Source: Aequoribacter sp049615385 (GTDB lineage: Bacteria > Pseudomonadota > Gammaproteobacteria > Pseudomonadales > Halieaceae). From it: a DNA stretch of 64,000 bases. The stretch lies in assembly GCF_049615385.1 (NCBI RefSeq), contig NZ_JBMZFL010000004.1; one strand, written 5' to 3'. Below are positions 1 through 8,420 of the stretch, one piece after another. How positions within the stretch are numbered: the stretch's first letter is position 1; every line of letters begins with the position of its first letter. Both the position numbers and the translations under genes were made by a program. Under the pieces are notes generated by a model that saw only the letters and a list, made by a program, of their open reading frames with translations, had not been told where the DNA came from and made no database searches.

Positions 1-13
1 ATTTTTTTCGTCT

Positions 14-1096
14 CTATTGCGCCCAAGAAGTATCGCTAAGATCCTCGCTCAGGCTGCGACCTCGGGTACTGCTTGTCGCCTCGCTGGCCAATTGATGCTG
101 TTTGGCCCAGTGATACTTTACGTGCTGCAAGAACTTACTGTTCCATGAGGTTTGGAGCTGGTTTGAATCTCGCCAAAAAACAATAAATTCGGGCAGTAAG
201 TCGTTGGCAAAGTTAGCATCAATATGCGACAGCTTTAAAATATCATAAACATCGCTACTGGGGGTCCAATCGGCAGGTATGCGCGTCGGTTCGGTGCTGT
301 GCTTGATCGCAGAAGTGTAGCGGGCCCACTGCAAGCGGATGTGCTGAATGAATCGAGAATTCAATTCTTTAGGGTGACTTCCGCGTTCTTTCCAGTACAA
401 AACAAACTCAGGGATGGCCTCGTTAACGAACTCTGGGTCGACTCCGTTGCGATTTAGAATTTCTAAGGCATCGGCATTAGGACGCCAGTTATTGTCCAGT
501 CGCGCGGGCTGATTTACCTCGAAGTTCGAGCCGTTTTTGGGTGCTTGCTGACGTCGCCATTGGCCTATGACATGCGTCCTGAATTTGTTCTCCCAAGCAT
601 GTGATGGCTCATCGCGCTCGCGCCAGTACAAAATGAAGTCTTCCAGTTGATCCAGCGCAAATTGACGCGGGATGGCGTGGTTTAATTGCAGTAACTGCAA
701 AATGTCCTCGCTAGGGGACCAATTATTTCTGAGCGTTTGCGCTCGTCTTGGCGGCTGAGTCGGCTGTACCTGTTCGCTCTTTTCTGCGGGTTGGTTAAAG
801 GCGAAAACCAGTTGATCGCTACTGTGTAGTGGGGGTGAGTCGATTAAAATGACGGCTTTTTCAACCAAATTACGACTTATTCGGTGCAAATCACCTGAGG
901 TCCAAAATCCGCAATGGTTTAGCAGTTGCTGGCGTGGTAGCGTGAACCACTTAAAGCCGCGTTGGGTATGGCCGTCCAGGTGTTGCGTGAGTGCATCAAG
1001 CTGTTGCAGTAGAATGGCTTCTTCCAGACCAATGGTTGCCGCGAGCGCGGGCGAAAACACCATGGACGTTTCAGGAAGTAAAGACGATCGGGGCAT
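14..1096 (-). CDS. protein with three tandem DnaT-like single-strand DNA binding repeats
   Basis: A 360-residue protein divergent from radA. The first hundred or so residues look like a winged-helix replication-protein fold. Three copies of a module of about 58 residues follow, at roughly 124-181, 202-259 and 275-332. Each has an initial W-x-P, a central F-[IV]-x-[YF]-W-[RK] and a closing F-x-x-H-[VI] with a terminal Trp, the pattern of the DnaT C-terminal ssDNA-binding domain. DnaT of E. coli (about 179 residues) has one such domain and helps load DnaB during PriA-dependent restart. I infer a DNA replication or repair role, supported by the position beside radA. An internal Met at residue 12 (position 1063) is an alternative start; neither start has a clear ribosome binding site. 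The domain call rests on motif resemblance only. Confidence 0.75.
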   Translation of the reverse strand: MPRSSLLPETSMVFSPALAATIGLEEAILLQQLDALTQHLDGHTQRGFKWFTLPRQQLLNHCGFWTSGDLHRISRNLVEKAVILIDSPPLHSSDQLVFAFNQPAEKSEQVQPTQPPRRAQTLRNNWSPSEDILQLLQLNHAIPRQFALDQLEDFILYWRERDEPSHAWENKFRTHVIGQWRRQQAPKNGSNFEVNQPARLDNNWRPNADALEILNRNGVDPEFVNEAIPEFVLYWKERGSHPKELNSRFIQHIRLQWARYTSAIKHSTEPTRIPADWTPSSDVYDILKLSHIDANFANDLLPEFIVFWRDSNQLQTSWNSKFLQHVKYHWAKQHQLASEATSSTRGRSLSEDLSDTSWAQ

Positions 1097-1149
1097 ACTG
1101 GGTCGCTTGTTTAGTTAAGTTTATAAACCTTGGTAGCTAAGGGTACCTC

Positions 1150-2529
1150 ATGGCGAAAGCAAAAACAGCGTTTGTCTGCAACGAATGTGGATCGGATTAC
1201 GCAAAATGGCAGGGACAATGCAGTGACTGCGGAATATGGAACACCCTCGTCGAGTTTAAGCTGGGCCCGGCGAGTGGCACAAAACGCAGTAAAACCCAGG
1301 CAGCGAACGCGAGCTACGCAGGCGTTCGAAGCGAAGCCAAGCGACTGAGTGAAATCGATCTTGAAAAAACACCGCGTTTTACTTCGGGTACCAGCGAATT
1401 TGATCGTGTTTTAGGGGGTGGCTTAGTCCCCGGATCGGCAATTTTGGTGGGTGGACATCCAGGAGCAGGCAAAAGTACTTTGCTGTTGCAAACGATGTGT
1501 CATCTGGCGCAAGACCGCGAGGTACTGTACGTAACCGGTGAGGAGTCGCCGCAACAGATCGCGATGCGAGCGCATCGCCTAGAGTTACCGGTTGACCGCC
1601 TGCGATTAATGGCTGAGACCAATATTGATGCGCTGTTGGCCACGGCAGAGGAAATCAAACCTGCGGTAATGGTGGTAGATTCAATACAGGTTATGCATGC
1701 CGATGATATCACCTCGGCTCCCGGCAGTGTGTCGCAGGTGCGCGAGTGTGCGGCGCGCTTGACTCGCTATGCGAAGTTGTCGAACACCGTACTTTTTTTG
1801 GTGGGTCACGTGACAAAAGACGGTTCGCTCGCCGGACCAAAAGTACTTGAACACATGATCGATTGCTCGATCTTATTGGAAGGTGACGCCGACAAGCGCT
1901 TTAGAACCTTACGCGGTCAGAAAAACCGTTTTGGCGCTGTCAATGAGTTGGGTGTGTTTGCCATGACTGATAAGGGTTTGCGTGAGGTGAAAAACCCCTC
2001 AGCAATATTCTTAGACCGAGGACATGACGCCGCGCCGGGCAGCATTGTGATGGCGGTTTGGGAAGGTACGCGTCCTTTATTGGTTGAAATACAAGCACTG
2101 GTCGATGACTCGTCATTGTCCAATCCCAGACGTGTGGCCGTGGGCCTTGAGCAAAACCGTTTGGCCATGCTGTTGGCGGTCCTCCATCGACACGCGGGAC
2201 TGCAGCTGGGCGATCAAGACGTATTTGCTAACGTGGTGGGCGGGGTTAAAGTTTTGGAAACGAGCGCCGACCTATCGTTGTTAGCGGCTATAGTGTCGAG
2301 TTTTAAAGATCGTATCTTGCCGCGCGATTGGGTCGTATTTGGCGAAGTAGGCTTAGCGGGTGAGATTCGCCCAGTACCCAGTGGGCAAGAACGCCTGGCC
2401 GAAGCTGCCAAGCATGGTTTTAAACATGCGATTGTACCCAAGGGCAATATGCCTAAACAGCCAATTAACGGTTTGAAGGTCGTGGGGGTGTCCAAACTGT
2501 CCGAGGCGATGGACGCTCTGCAAATATAA
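1150..2529 (+). CDS. radA: DNA repair protein RadA
   Basis: RadA is a RecA-like DnaB-type helicase that promotes branch migration of recombination intermediates. All family parts are visible in 459 residues. There is a C4 zinc finger with Cys10, Cys13, Cys24 and Cys27, a Walker A loop at 102-110 (GHPGAGKST), the RadA signature KNRFG at 258-262, and a C-terminal Lon-protease-like domain. The length is normal (E. coli about 460). The ATG at 1150 begins the conserved zinc-finger segment. The gene is divergent from the DnaT-repeat gene with 53 bases between them, and ends 5 bases from the convergent TetR gene. No transcription terminator is visible in that tiny gap. Confidence 0.97.
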   Translation: MAKAKTAFVCNECGSDYAKWQGQCSDCGIWNTLVEFKLGPASGTKRSKTQAANASYAGVRSEAKRLSEIDLEKTPRFTSGTSEFDRVLGGGLVPGSAILVGGHPGAGKSTLLLQTMCHLAQDREVLYVTGEESPQQIAMRAHRLELPVDRLRLMAETNIDALLATAEEIKPAVMVVDSIQVMHADDITSAPGSVSQVRECAARLTRYAKLSNTVLFLVGHVTKDGSLAGPKVLEHMIDCSILLEGDADKRFRTLRGQKNRFGAVNELGVFAMTDKGLREVKNPSAIFLDRGHDAAPGSIVMAVWEGTRPLLVEIQALVDDSSLSNPRRVAVGLEQNRLAMLLAVLHRHAGLQLGDQDVFANVVGGVKVLETSADLSLLAAIVSSFKDRILPRDWVVFGEVGLAGEIRPVPSGQERLAEAAKHGFKHAIVPKGNMPKQPINGLKVVGVSKLSEAMDALQI

Positions 2530-2534
2530 TCATT

Positions 2535-3185
2535 CTATTGGCGGGCGGTCTGTAGGGTTTCAAAAATCGTTTCGCAGTCGCGGTAAAATTGCTGTTGGGC
2601 GTCGCCTAAATAAGGTGCAATCATCGTCAGAAGCTGCAGAACACCTCGGTGCATCGTAATTTCTGGATCGCGTCGCCCGTGGAGTAAGTGATCGAACGAG
2701 AACCAAAAGGTGGCCGTTTGCGACAGGTTGTCGGCAATGGCGTTCAATTGCTGTTCTCTGGTGTCGCCGCCTTGGGCGATAAGTTCATCACACAGGGCAT
2801 AGAACGCGGCGCGTTTTAGCGCCAATATCCGTTTGAAACCACGCTCGACTTTTGGGTAACGGTTGATCAAATCAGTTAAGTTATCGTATATGAACCGATA
2901 GTCGTGCATATCTTCAAACAAGACGAATAGATAGTACCAGTTGTTCTCGACAGACTCTTGATTGGCCAAAGGGGCGGCAATAGGTGCGGCTAAGGTTTCG
3001 CTGATGCGTTGTTCAAATTGATCGAAGAGTGCGGCAATGATGGGGTCCTTGCCTTTGAAGTGATAGTATAAATTGCCTGGGCTCATATCGAGTTCATCAG
3101 CAATTTCAAGGGCCGTCGTGTGTACCTCGCCCTGCTCGTTAAAAAGGGTTAAGGCTGTGTGTAAAATACGATCAGGAGTTTTCAC
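2535..3185 (-). CDS. TetR/AcrR regulator, PhaD-like
   Basis: A 216-residue TetR-family repressor with an N-terminal helix-turn-helix at about residues 8-50 (LEIADEL followed by SPGNLYYHFKGKD) and an all-helical ligand domain. The N-terminus strongly resembles PhaD, the TetR regulator of the Pseudomonas PHA gene cluster. The gene lies directly downstream of a phasin on the same strand, separated by a terminator at 3236-3260. I infer that it senses an acyl-CoA-type ligand and controls PHA granule genes. It could equally be a general fatty-acid responsive TetR protein. The start at 3185 directly precedes the conserved first helix. Confidence 0.8.
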   Translation of the reverse strand: MKTPDRILHTALTLFNEQGEVHTTALEIADELDMSPGNLYYHFKGKDPIIAALFDQFEQRISETLAAPIAAPLANQESVENNWYYLFVLFEDMHDYRFIYDNLTDLINRYPKVERGFKRILALKRAAFYALCDELIAQGGDTREQQLNAIADNLSQTATFWFSFDHLLHGRRDPEITMHRGVLQLLTMIAPYLGDAQQQFYRDCETIFETLQTARQ

Positions 3186-3235
3186 AGGCCGACACTCTGA
3201 CTAGATGGGCGCATTGTGGCACATTTTTGGAGAAT

Positions 3236-3260
3236 AAAAAAAGGGCCGCATAAGCGACCC
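3236..3260 (-). terminator. Rho-independent terminator after the phasin gene
   Basis: Read on the minus strand, there is a 7-bp stem (GGGTCGC with GCGGCCC, one G-U pair), a 4-base TTAT loop and then seven T residues. It lies 40 bases past the phasin stop and before the TetR start, so the phasin can be made alone and abundantly. Confidence 0.85.
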
Positions 3261-3299
3261 ATAAACATAAGGGATTCGTGGAATTCCTGGATGTATCCT

Positions 3300-3908
3300 T
3301 TAGGCGACCTTGTTCAGGCCAGCCGCTTTGCGCAAACGCTCGAAGCGACCTTTAGCTTTCTCGATGCGCGCTTCAATGGCCTCACGATCAGCGAGTGTGG
3401 CGATTGCGAATTTGCTGGTATCGATATCCGCCAACTTCTCTTTGGCTTCGGTTTCGACTTTCTCGCCGCGTGCTACCAACTCTTTATACAGTTCGCTGGC
3501 TTTGCCACGCTGAGCTTCTAACTCTTCGTTTAAAGATTTCAGGCGAGTTTGCACTTCGTCGAAGGCTTTGCCATATACGCCTAAGCCGGCGAGTACTGCT
3601 TTGCGCGGCAATTCAAAAGCTGATTCTTTGGCGGTTTCGGGCTTAGCTTTGGCGCGTGTTTTGGCCGCTGCTGGCTTTGCTTTAGCCGCTGTACGACGAG
3701 TTTTGGTCGCCGTAGTCTTGGTGGCTTCTGCTTTGTCGGTTGCTGATTTGCGAGCGGTCGTTTTGGCGGCGACTTTTTTCACAGGTGCTTTTTTAGCGGC
3801 TGTGGTGCGACGCGCGCGCTTTGGTTTCGCCTCTGCTTCAATTGTAGCTGCTACAGTTTCTGCAGGTGCTTCTACTGCGCTTACTTCGGTTTTGATATCT
3901 TCAACCAT
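3300..3908 (-). CDS. phasin family PHA granule protein with N-terminal histone-like tail
   Basis: A 202-residue protein with three parts. Residues 1-26 are acidic. Residues 27-94 are a low-complexity Lys/Ala/Thr/Arg tract of the AAKK/AKPA kind, like histone H1 or the PhaF tail. Residues 98-195 are a helical phasin domain (PRKAVLAGLGVYGKAF, then amphipathic coiled-coil segments). Phasins coat PHA granules, and basic tails of this kind bind DNA and link granules to the nucleoid. In Pseudomonas PhaF the phasin part is N-terminal and the basic tail C-terminal, so the order here is reversed. The ATG has a good AGGAG site 6 bases upstream. A strong terminator follows, and a PhaD-like regulator is next. 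Confidence 0.85.
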   Translation of the reverse strand: MVEDIKTEVSAVEAPAETVAATIEAEAKPKRARRTTAAKKAPVKKVAAKTTARKSATDKAEATKTTATKTRRTAAKAKPAAAKTRAKAKPETAKESAFELPRKAVLAGLGVYGKAFDEVQTRLKSLNEELEAQRGKASELYKELVARGEKVETEAKEKLADIDTSKFAIATLADREAIEARIEKAKGRFERLRKAAGLNKVA

Positions 3909-4088
3909 GATGTTCTCCTGAACTTTGCTTGAACTTGGGGCGTATAGTAGTAAGCAAAATTAGAAAACACATACTAAAAATAAAAAAAGTGTTCATTGTG
4001 GGTTTTTTACGCTAATTGGGATCCGCAGCGGCTGTATTTTCGTAAAGACTGGTGCACAATTTCGCCTTCAAAAATCAGGACAAGATCG

Positions 4089-5267
4089 GTGCCAAATTTA
4101 CGTTTCAAAAGTTTTTTTCAAGCCCTTGCGGTGGTTGTTATCGGCGCCTTCATCGCCTTTAAAATTTTAACCGGTAAGCCGAAACCCGACCCCAAACCAA
4201 TTATCGCACCGGCACCCATCGAGGTCAGTGTTATTCAAGCTGAGCCGACGGCTCAGAGTCTGATGGTCACCACTCAAGGAACGGCGGAGCCCGCGGTTGC
4301 AACACGATTAAGCTCGGAGGTGATGGGCCAAGTTCTGTCGATATCCGAGCATTACCGCCCCGGCGGCTTTTTTAAGCAAGGGGATGTACTACTGAGCGTC
4401 GATGATACGCAGTATCGTTTAGCAATGGCGCGAGCAGAATCCCAGCTTGCCGCAGCGCGGCAGCGCTTGGCTGAAGAACGTGGCCGAGCACTGCAAGCCC
4501 AGCGCGAATGGCGGGATTTGGGGAGTGAATCCGCGAATGCGCTGTTTTTAAGGCAGCCGCAAATCGAGGCGTCGCAGGCGGCTGTGAAAGCGGCTGAGAT
4601 TGAAGTTGCCAAAGCCCAGCGCGATTTGGAGCAGACCAAAATCAAAGCGCCTTTTGACGGGCGGGTTAGGCAAAAGCTGGTGGATTTGGGCCAATACATT
4701 GGTGTGGGTATGCCGGTCGCTGAAGTCTATTCAACCGACGAAGTTCGTATCCAGTTACCCCTAACCGACAAGCAGCTGGCAATGCTAGATCTTCGTTTGT
4801 TGGAATCTGCTAATCCGGAAGTGGATCAGGTCACTATAAGCGCACAGGTAGCGGGACAAACGTGGACCTGGAATGGTCGCTTGATCGGCACCGGTGCCGA
4901 TGTGGATATTCAGTCTCGCGTTCATTTTGTTATGGTCGCCGTTGATGATCCTTTTGGTTTTAACGACGATGCTAACTACCCGCCCTTGACTCCGGGGCTG
5001 TTCGTGTCAGCAACCTTGCGCGGTAAGCCTATAGAAGGTGTAACGCAATTGCCACGTAGCGCGATACATACAGACGGCACCATTCGATGGGTGGACGATC
5101 AGGACATTTTGCGTGAGCACGGTGTCGATTTATTGCAGTCAGATGGGCAACAGGCGTGGGTTCTGGGGTTAGATAAAGCAATGAACGTGGTAACACAATT
5201 ACCAGCAGGAGTTCTTGCTGGTACGCGCGTGCGAACAGCTGACGCGCTCATAGGGGCGGTGAACTGA
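4089..5267 (+). CDS. RND efflux system periplasmic adaptor (membrane fusion protein)
   Basis: HlyD/AcrA-type adaptor that joins an inner-membrane RND pump to an outer-membrane channel. I start it at the GTG at 4089 (392 residues), because AGGA lies 8 bases upstream and the protein then begins directly with a basic segment and a membrane anchor at about 9-28. A longer frame from a TTG at 3996 adds 31 residues without an anchor function. Two biotinyl-lipoyl halves flank a long alpha-hairpin rich in Ala, Gln, Arg and Glu at about 110-181, followed by beta-barrel segments. The stop is one base before the pump gene, so the two are translationally coupled. No outer-membrane component is adjacent; a shared TolC-like channel is likely. 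Confidence 0.9.
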   Translation: MPNLRFKSFFQALAVVVIGAFIAFKILTGKPKPDPKPIIAPAPIEVSVIQAEPTAQSLMVTTQGTAEPAVATRLSSEVMGQVLSISEHYRPGGFFKQGDVLLSVDDTQYRLAMARAESQLAAARQRLAEERGRALQAQREWRDLGSESANALFLRQPQIEASQAAVKAAEIEVAKAQRDLEQTKIKAPFDGRVRQKLVDLGQYIGVGMPVAEVYSTDEVRIQLPLTDKQLAMLDLRLLESANPEVDQVTISAQVAGQTWTWNGRLIGTGADVDIQSRVHFVMVAVDDPFGFNDDANYPPLTPGLFVSATLRGKPIEGVTQLPRSAIHTDGTIRWVDDQDILREHGVDLLQSDGQQAWVLGLDKAMNVVTQLPAGVLAGTRVRTADALIGAVN

Positions 5268-5268
5268 T

Positions 5269-8200
5269 ATGAACGGACCAATTCGCTGGTTTATCGATAA
5301 TCCAATCGCAGCAAACTTGCTGATGATTCTGTTGGTGCTTGGCGGATTACTGGCGATTCCAGCCTTGAATAAGCAGTTTTTCCCAGAAATCGAAATCAAC
5401 TCGGTATCCGTTTCGATGGTGTATCCGGGCGCTAGCCCGCGCGAAGTCGAAGAGCAAATTTGCGCCCGCATTGAAGAAGCTGTGCACGATTTGCGCGGTG
5501 TAAAAGAAATACGTTCCGTAGCTCAGCAGGGCGTCGGTACGGTATTGATCGAAGCGGAGCAAGGCTACGATACCTCGAAATTGACGGCCGACGTCAAGAC
5601 TCGGGTTGATGCAATAAATACCTTTCCTGGTGATGCCGAACGGCCGATCGTTGTGGAAAACGCGTATCGTCACCTGATGGCGGTGGTGAACATTGCGGGT
5701 GATTTGAGCGAGCGAGAACTCAAAGTGCTGGGCGAGCGTTTACGCGATGACCTTTCTGCAGAGCCTTATGTATCGGTCGTGGAGTTGCGAGACCCTCGCC
5801 CCTACGAGGTGTCCGTCGAGGTTGCCGAGGCTAACTTACGACGCTACGGCCTGACGTTTGACGGAGTGGTGGCGGCCATTCGGGGTGCATCGCTTAATTT
5901 GCCGGCAGGTGCCATCAAAGCGGAATCAGGCGATATTCGTTTACAGACTCGGGGTCAGGCTTATGGACGTACCGATTTCGAAGCCATTCCCTTAATCACG
6001 CGGTCCGATGGGGTAACCGTGACCCTCGGGGATGTCGCTGTCGTTCGAGATGGTTTTGCCGACATCGATATCGAGACCCGTTTTAATGGTAAGCGTAGTC
6101 ACGCTTTGGATGTTTACGTGACGAGCGATCCGCAGACTCTTCGTACCAGCGAGGTCGTGCATCAATGGATCGAAAAAACCCAGCCGACCATGCCGGAGGG
6201 TGTGACGCTAACCATGTGGCGCGATTCCTCGGTTCCCTTTGTCGAGCGTGTAGACACCTTGCTTAAGAACGGCGTGGGTGGCTTGGGCTTGGTGTTCTTG
6301 GTCTTGCTGCTTTTCTTGCGACCTAAACTCGCGATGTGGGTATGCGTGGGCATCGGCGTGGCTTTTATGGGCGCGTTTTTCTTATTGCAGTATACGAACA
6401 CCAGCTTGAACATGATTTCACTGTTCGCTTTCCTGCTGATTCTGGGGATTGTGGTGGATGACGCCATTATTGTGGGTGAATCCATTCATACCTACCAAAC
6501 CAATGGCCACCCTGGTTCCGACGGAGCCTTCATTGGTGCTAAAGCCGTGTTAAAGCCGGTAATGTACGCGGTGGTAAGCACCATGATTTTCTTTGTACCT
6601 ATGTTGTTTATGCCCGGTGATATGGCGTCGGCGGCAACGGCCATACCTGTGGTGGTGATTTTGGCCTTAGCGTTTTCCTTGATCGAGAGTTTATGGATCT
6701 TGCCGCCGCATTTGGCGTACATGAAACCTGCCGCACCGCCACGTTCGGCGATCTTAAAAACATTGGAGACAGTGCGACTGAAGTTTGCAGATGGTTTGGT
6801 ACGTATCGCCGACGATTACTATCAGCCGATGTTAAAGGGCGCTCTCAAACACAATGTATTGGTGTTGGGTTTCTTTTTGGTTGCTCTGCTGATGACTCTG
6901 GCTATCTACGCGGGCGGCTGGTTGCGCTCGGGCTTTTTTCCTCAGGTCAACTCTGATTACGTGCAGGTTCAAATTGCTCTTCCCGATGGAGGCCCTTTCC
7001 GCCGCAGTCTTGAAGTGATGGATCAGGTCGAGCAAGCAGCCATTGCTATGAAAAGTGACTACAACCAGCGCCCTGAGTTCGCAGATGAGCTGGCTATTGG
7101 GAATATCTCGGCGTCGGCCCGCGAAAATCAAGTGCGGGTGATCGTCGAAACGCTCTCTGACGAGGTCGACACCAAAGAGCTCTCTACTGAGCTAGAAAAC
7201 TCTTGGGGTGATTTGGGTTTAGTCGAGTCGCTACAAGTGGATTACACCATTAACCATCTCGGTAAGCCTATCACCTTGGTGTTGACCTCAACGTCAGTGA
7301 GCGACCTACAAAGCGTGGCTGCGGAGTTGCGCGCTATTCTGGAGACCTACGAGGGTGTTTACAACATTACCGATTCTCTGGAAGCGCCTCGCGACGAGAT
7401 TGTGTTGGACTTAAAACCGCAGGCTGAAAACCTGTCAGTGACTTTGTTTGATTTAGCGCGGCAGGCCCGCGAAGCCTTCTACGGAGCAGAAGCACAGCGT
7501 ATCCCGAGGGTAAAGGAAGACGTTAAAGTGATGGTGCGTTACCCCGAAAACGAGCGTTTGTCGGTCGATGATCTGGACGAATTGCGCATTCGTTTACCCA
7601 ACGGTTCAGAGGTGCCTTTTAACACGGTAGCTGACGTTGCGATTGAACCTGGTTACCAGAAAATCGAGCGCTTGGACCGCGAGCGCACATTGGTGGTGTC
7701 TGCCGATGTTGTCGCTGGTACGTCGAGCCCTAGAGCCGTCGTCGATACCATCATCAATGACTACCTGCCCGTATGGCAGCAGAGCTACCCCAGCGTCGGG
7801 TTGGCTTTGGATGGAGAGTTGGAGGAGGAAGGGGAGTTCTTGCGGGCAATGTTAACGTACATGGGGCTAGCCTTGCTGATCATTTACGGCTTGATGGCGA
7901 TTCCATTCCGCTCTTATTGGCAACCCTTCCTGATTCTTACGGCCGTACCTTTTGGTGTCATGGGCGCCATTTTGGGTCACCTGATTTTGGATTGGCAAGT
8001 GAGCATGTTTTCAATTTTGGGCGTTATTGCCTGCGCAGGTGTGGTGGTGAATGACAATTTAGTGCTCATCGATCGCGTGAATAACTTGCGCGACGAGGGT
8101 GGCATGAATCTGTATGACGCTCTGCTAAACGGAGCTCGCGACCGATTCAGACCGATTATTCTGACCTCGCTCACCACTTTTATTGGCTTGTTGCCGATTA

Positions 8201-8370
8201 TGTCTGAGACAAGCGTGCAGGCTCAATTCCTGATCCCTATGGTGACCTCATTGGCCTTTGGGGTGCTGTTTGCGACCGGTGTTACTCTTGTGCTCGTCCC
8301 CTGCCTTTACCTCTTTGGCGAGCAGGTGGGCAGCTTGTTGCGGCCGCGCTCGGGGGTCGCCTCCGCCTGA
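5269..8370 (+). CDS. RND family efflux transporter permease
   Basis: A 1033-residue inner-membrane proton antiporter of the AcrB/MdtB superfamily. It has a first transmembrane helix (residues about 12-30), a large periplasmic loop, a block of helices from about 335, and then the same pattern repeated. The proton-relay acidic pair in transmembrane helix 4 is present as Asp397-Asp398 in the segment GIVVDDAIIVGES. The length matches the family. It forms an operon with the adaptor upstream and ends at a bidirectional terminator shared with pckA. The substrate cannot be read from the sequence; drugs, lipids or fatty-acid derivatives are all possible. Confidence 0.93.
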   Translation: MNGPIRWFIDNPIAANLLMILLVLGGLLAIPALNKQFFPEIEINSVSVSMVYPGASPREVEEQICARIEEAVHDLRGVKEIRSVAQQGVGTVLIEAEQGYDTSKLTADVKTRVDAINTFPGDAERPIVVENAYRHLMAVVNIAGDLSERELKVLGERLRDDLSAEPYVSVVELRDPRPYEVSVEVAEANLRRYGLTFDGVVAAIRGASLNLPAGAIKAESGDIRLQTRGQAYGRTDFEAIPLITRSDGVTVTLGDVAVVRDGFADIDIETRFNGKRSHALDVYVTSDPQTLRTSEVVHQWIEKTQPTMPEGVTLTMWRDSSVPFVERVDTLLKNGVGGLGLVFLVLLLFLRPKLAMWVCVGIGVAFMGAFFLLQYTNTSLNMISLFAFLLILGIVVDDAIIVGESIHTYQTNGHPGSDGAFIGAKAVLKPVMYAVVSTMIFFVPMLFMPGDMASAATAIPVVVILALAFSLIESLWILPPHLAYMKPAAPPRSAILKTLETVRLKFADGLVRIADDYYQPMLKGALKHNVLVLGFFLVALLMTLAIYAGGWLRSGFFPQVNSDYVQVQIALPDGGPFRRSLEVMDQVEQAAIAMKSDYNQRPEFADELAIGNISASARENQVRVIVETLSDEVDTKELSTELENSWGDLGLVESLQVDYTINHLGKPITLVLTSTSVSDLQSVAAELRAILETYEGVYNITDSLEAPRDEIVLDLKPQAENLSVTLFDLARQAREAFYGAEAQRIPRVKEDVKVMVRYPENERLSVDDLDELRIRLPNGSEVPFNTVADVAIEPGYQKIERLDRERTLVVSADVVAGTSSPRAVVDTIINDYLPVWQQSYPSVGLALDGELEEEGEFLRAMLTYMGLALLIIYGLMAIPFRSYWQPFLILTAVPFGVMGAILGHLILDWQVSMFSILGVIACAGVVVNDNLVLIDRVNNLRDEGGMNLYDALLNGARDRFRPIILTSLTTFIGLLPIMSETSVQAQFLIPMVTSLAFGVLFATGVTLVLVPCLYLFGEQVGSLLRPRSGVASA

Positions 8371-8373
8371 TAC

Positions 8374-8401
8374 AAAAAAGCCCGCAAGAGCGGGCTTTTT
8401 G
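8374..8401. terminator. bidirectional terminator between the RND gene and pckA
   Basis: GCCCGC, loop AAGA, GCGGGC, with A6 before and T5 after. It serves the rightward efflux operon and the leftward pckA gene, whose 3' ends face each other. Confidence 0.9.
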
Positions 8402-8420
8402 ATTCAGCGCGCAGAGTTGC

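Noticed and set aside
3996..4088. TTG-initiated 31-residue extension of the RND adaptor
   Set aside because: No ribosome site, and it would put extra residues before the membrane anchor. The GTG at 4089 has AGGA at a good distance.
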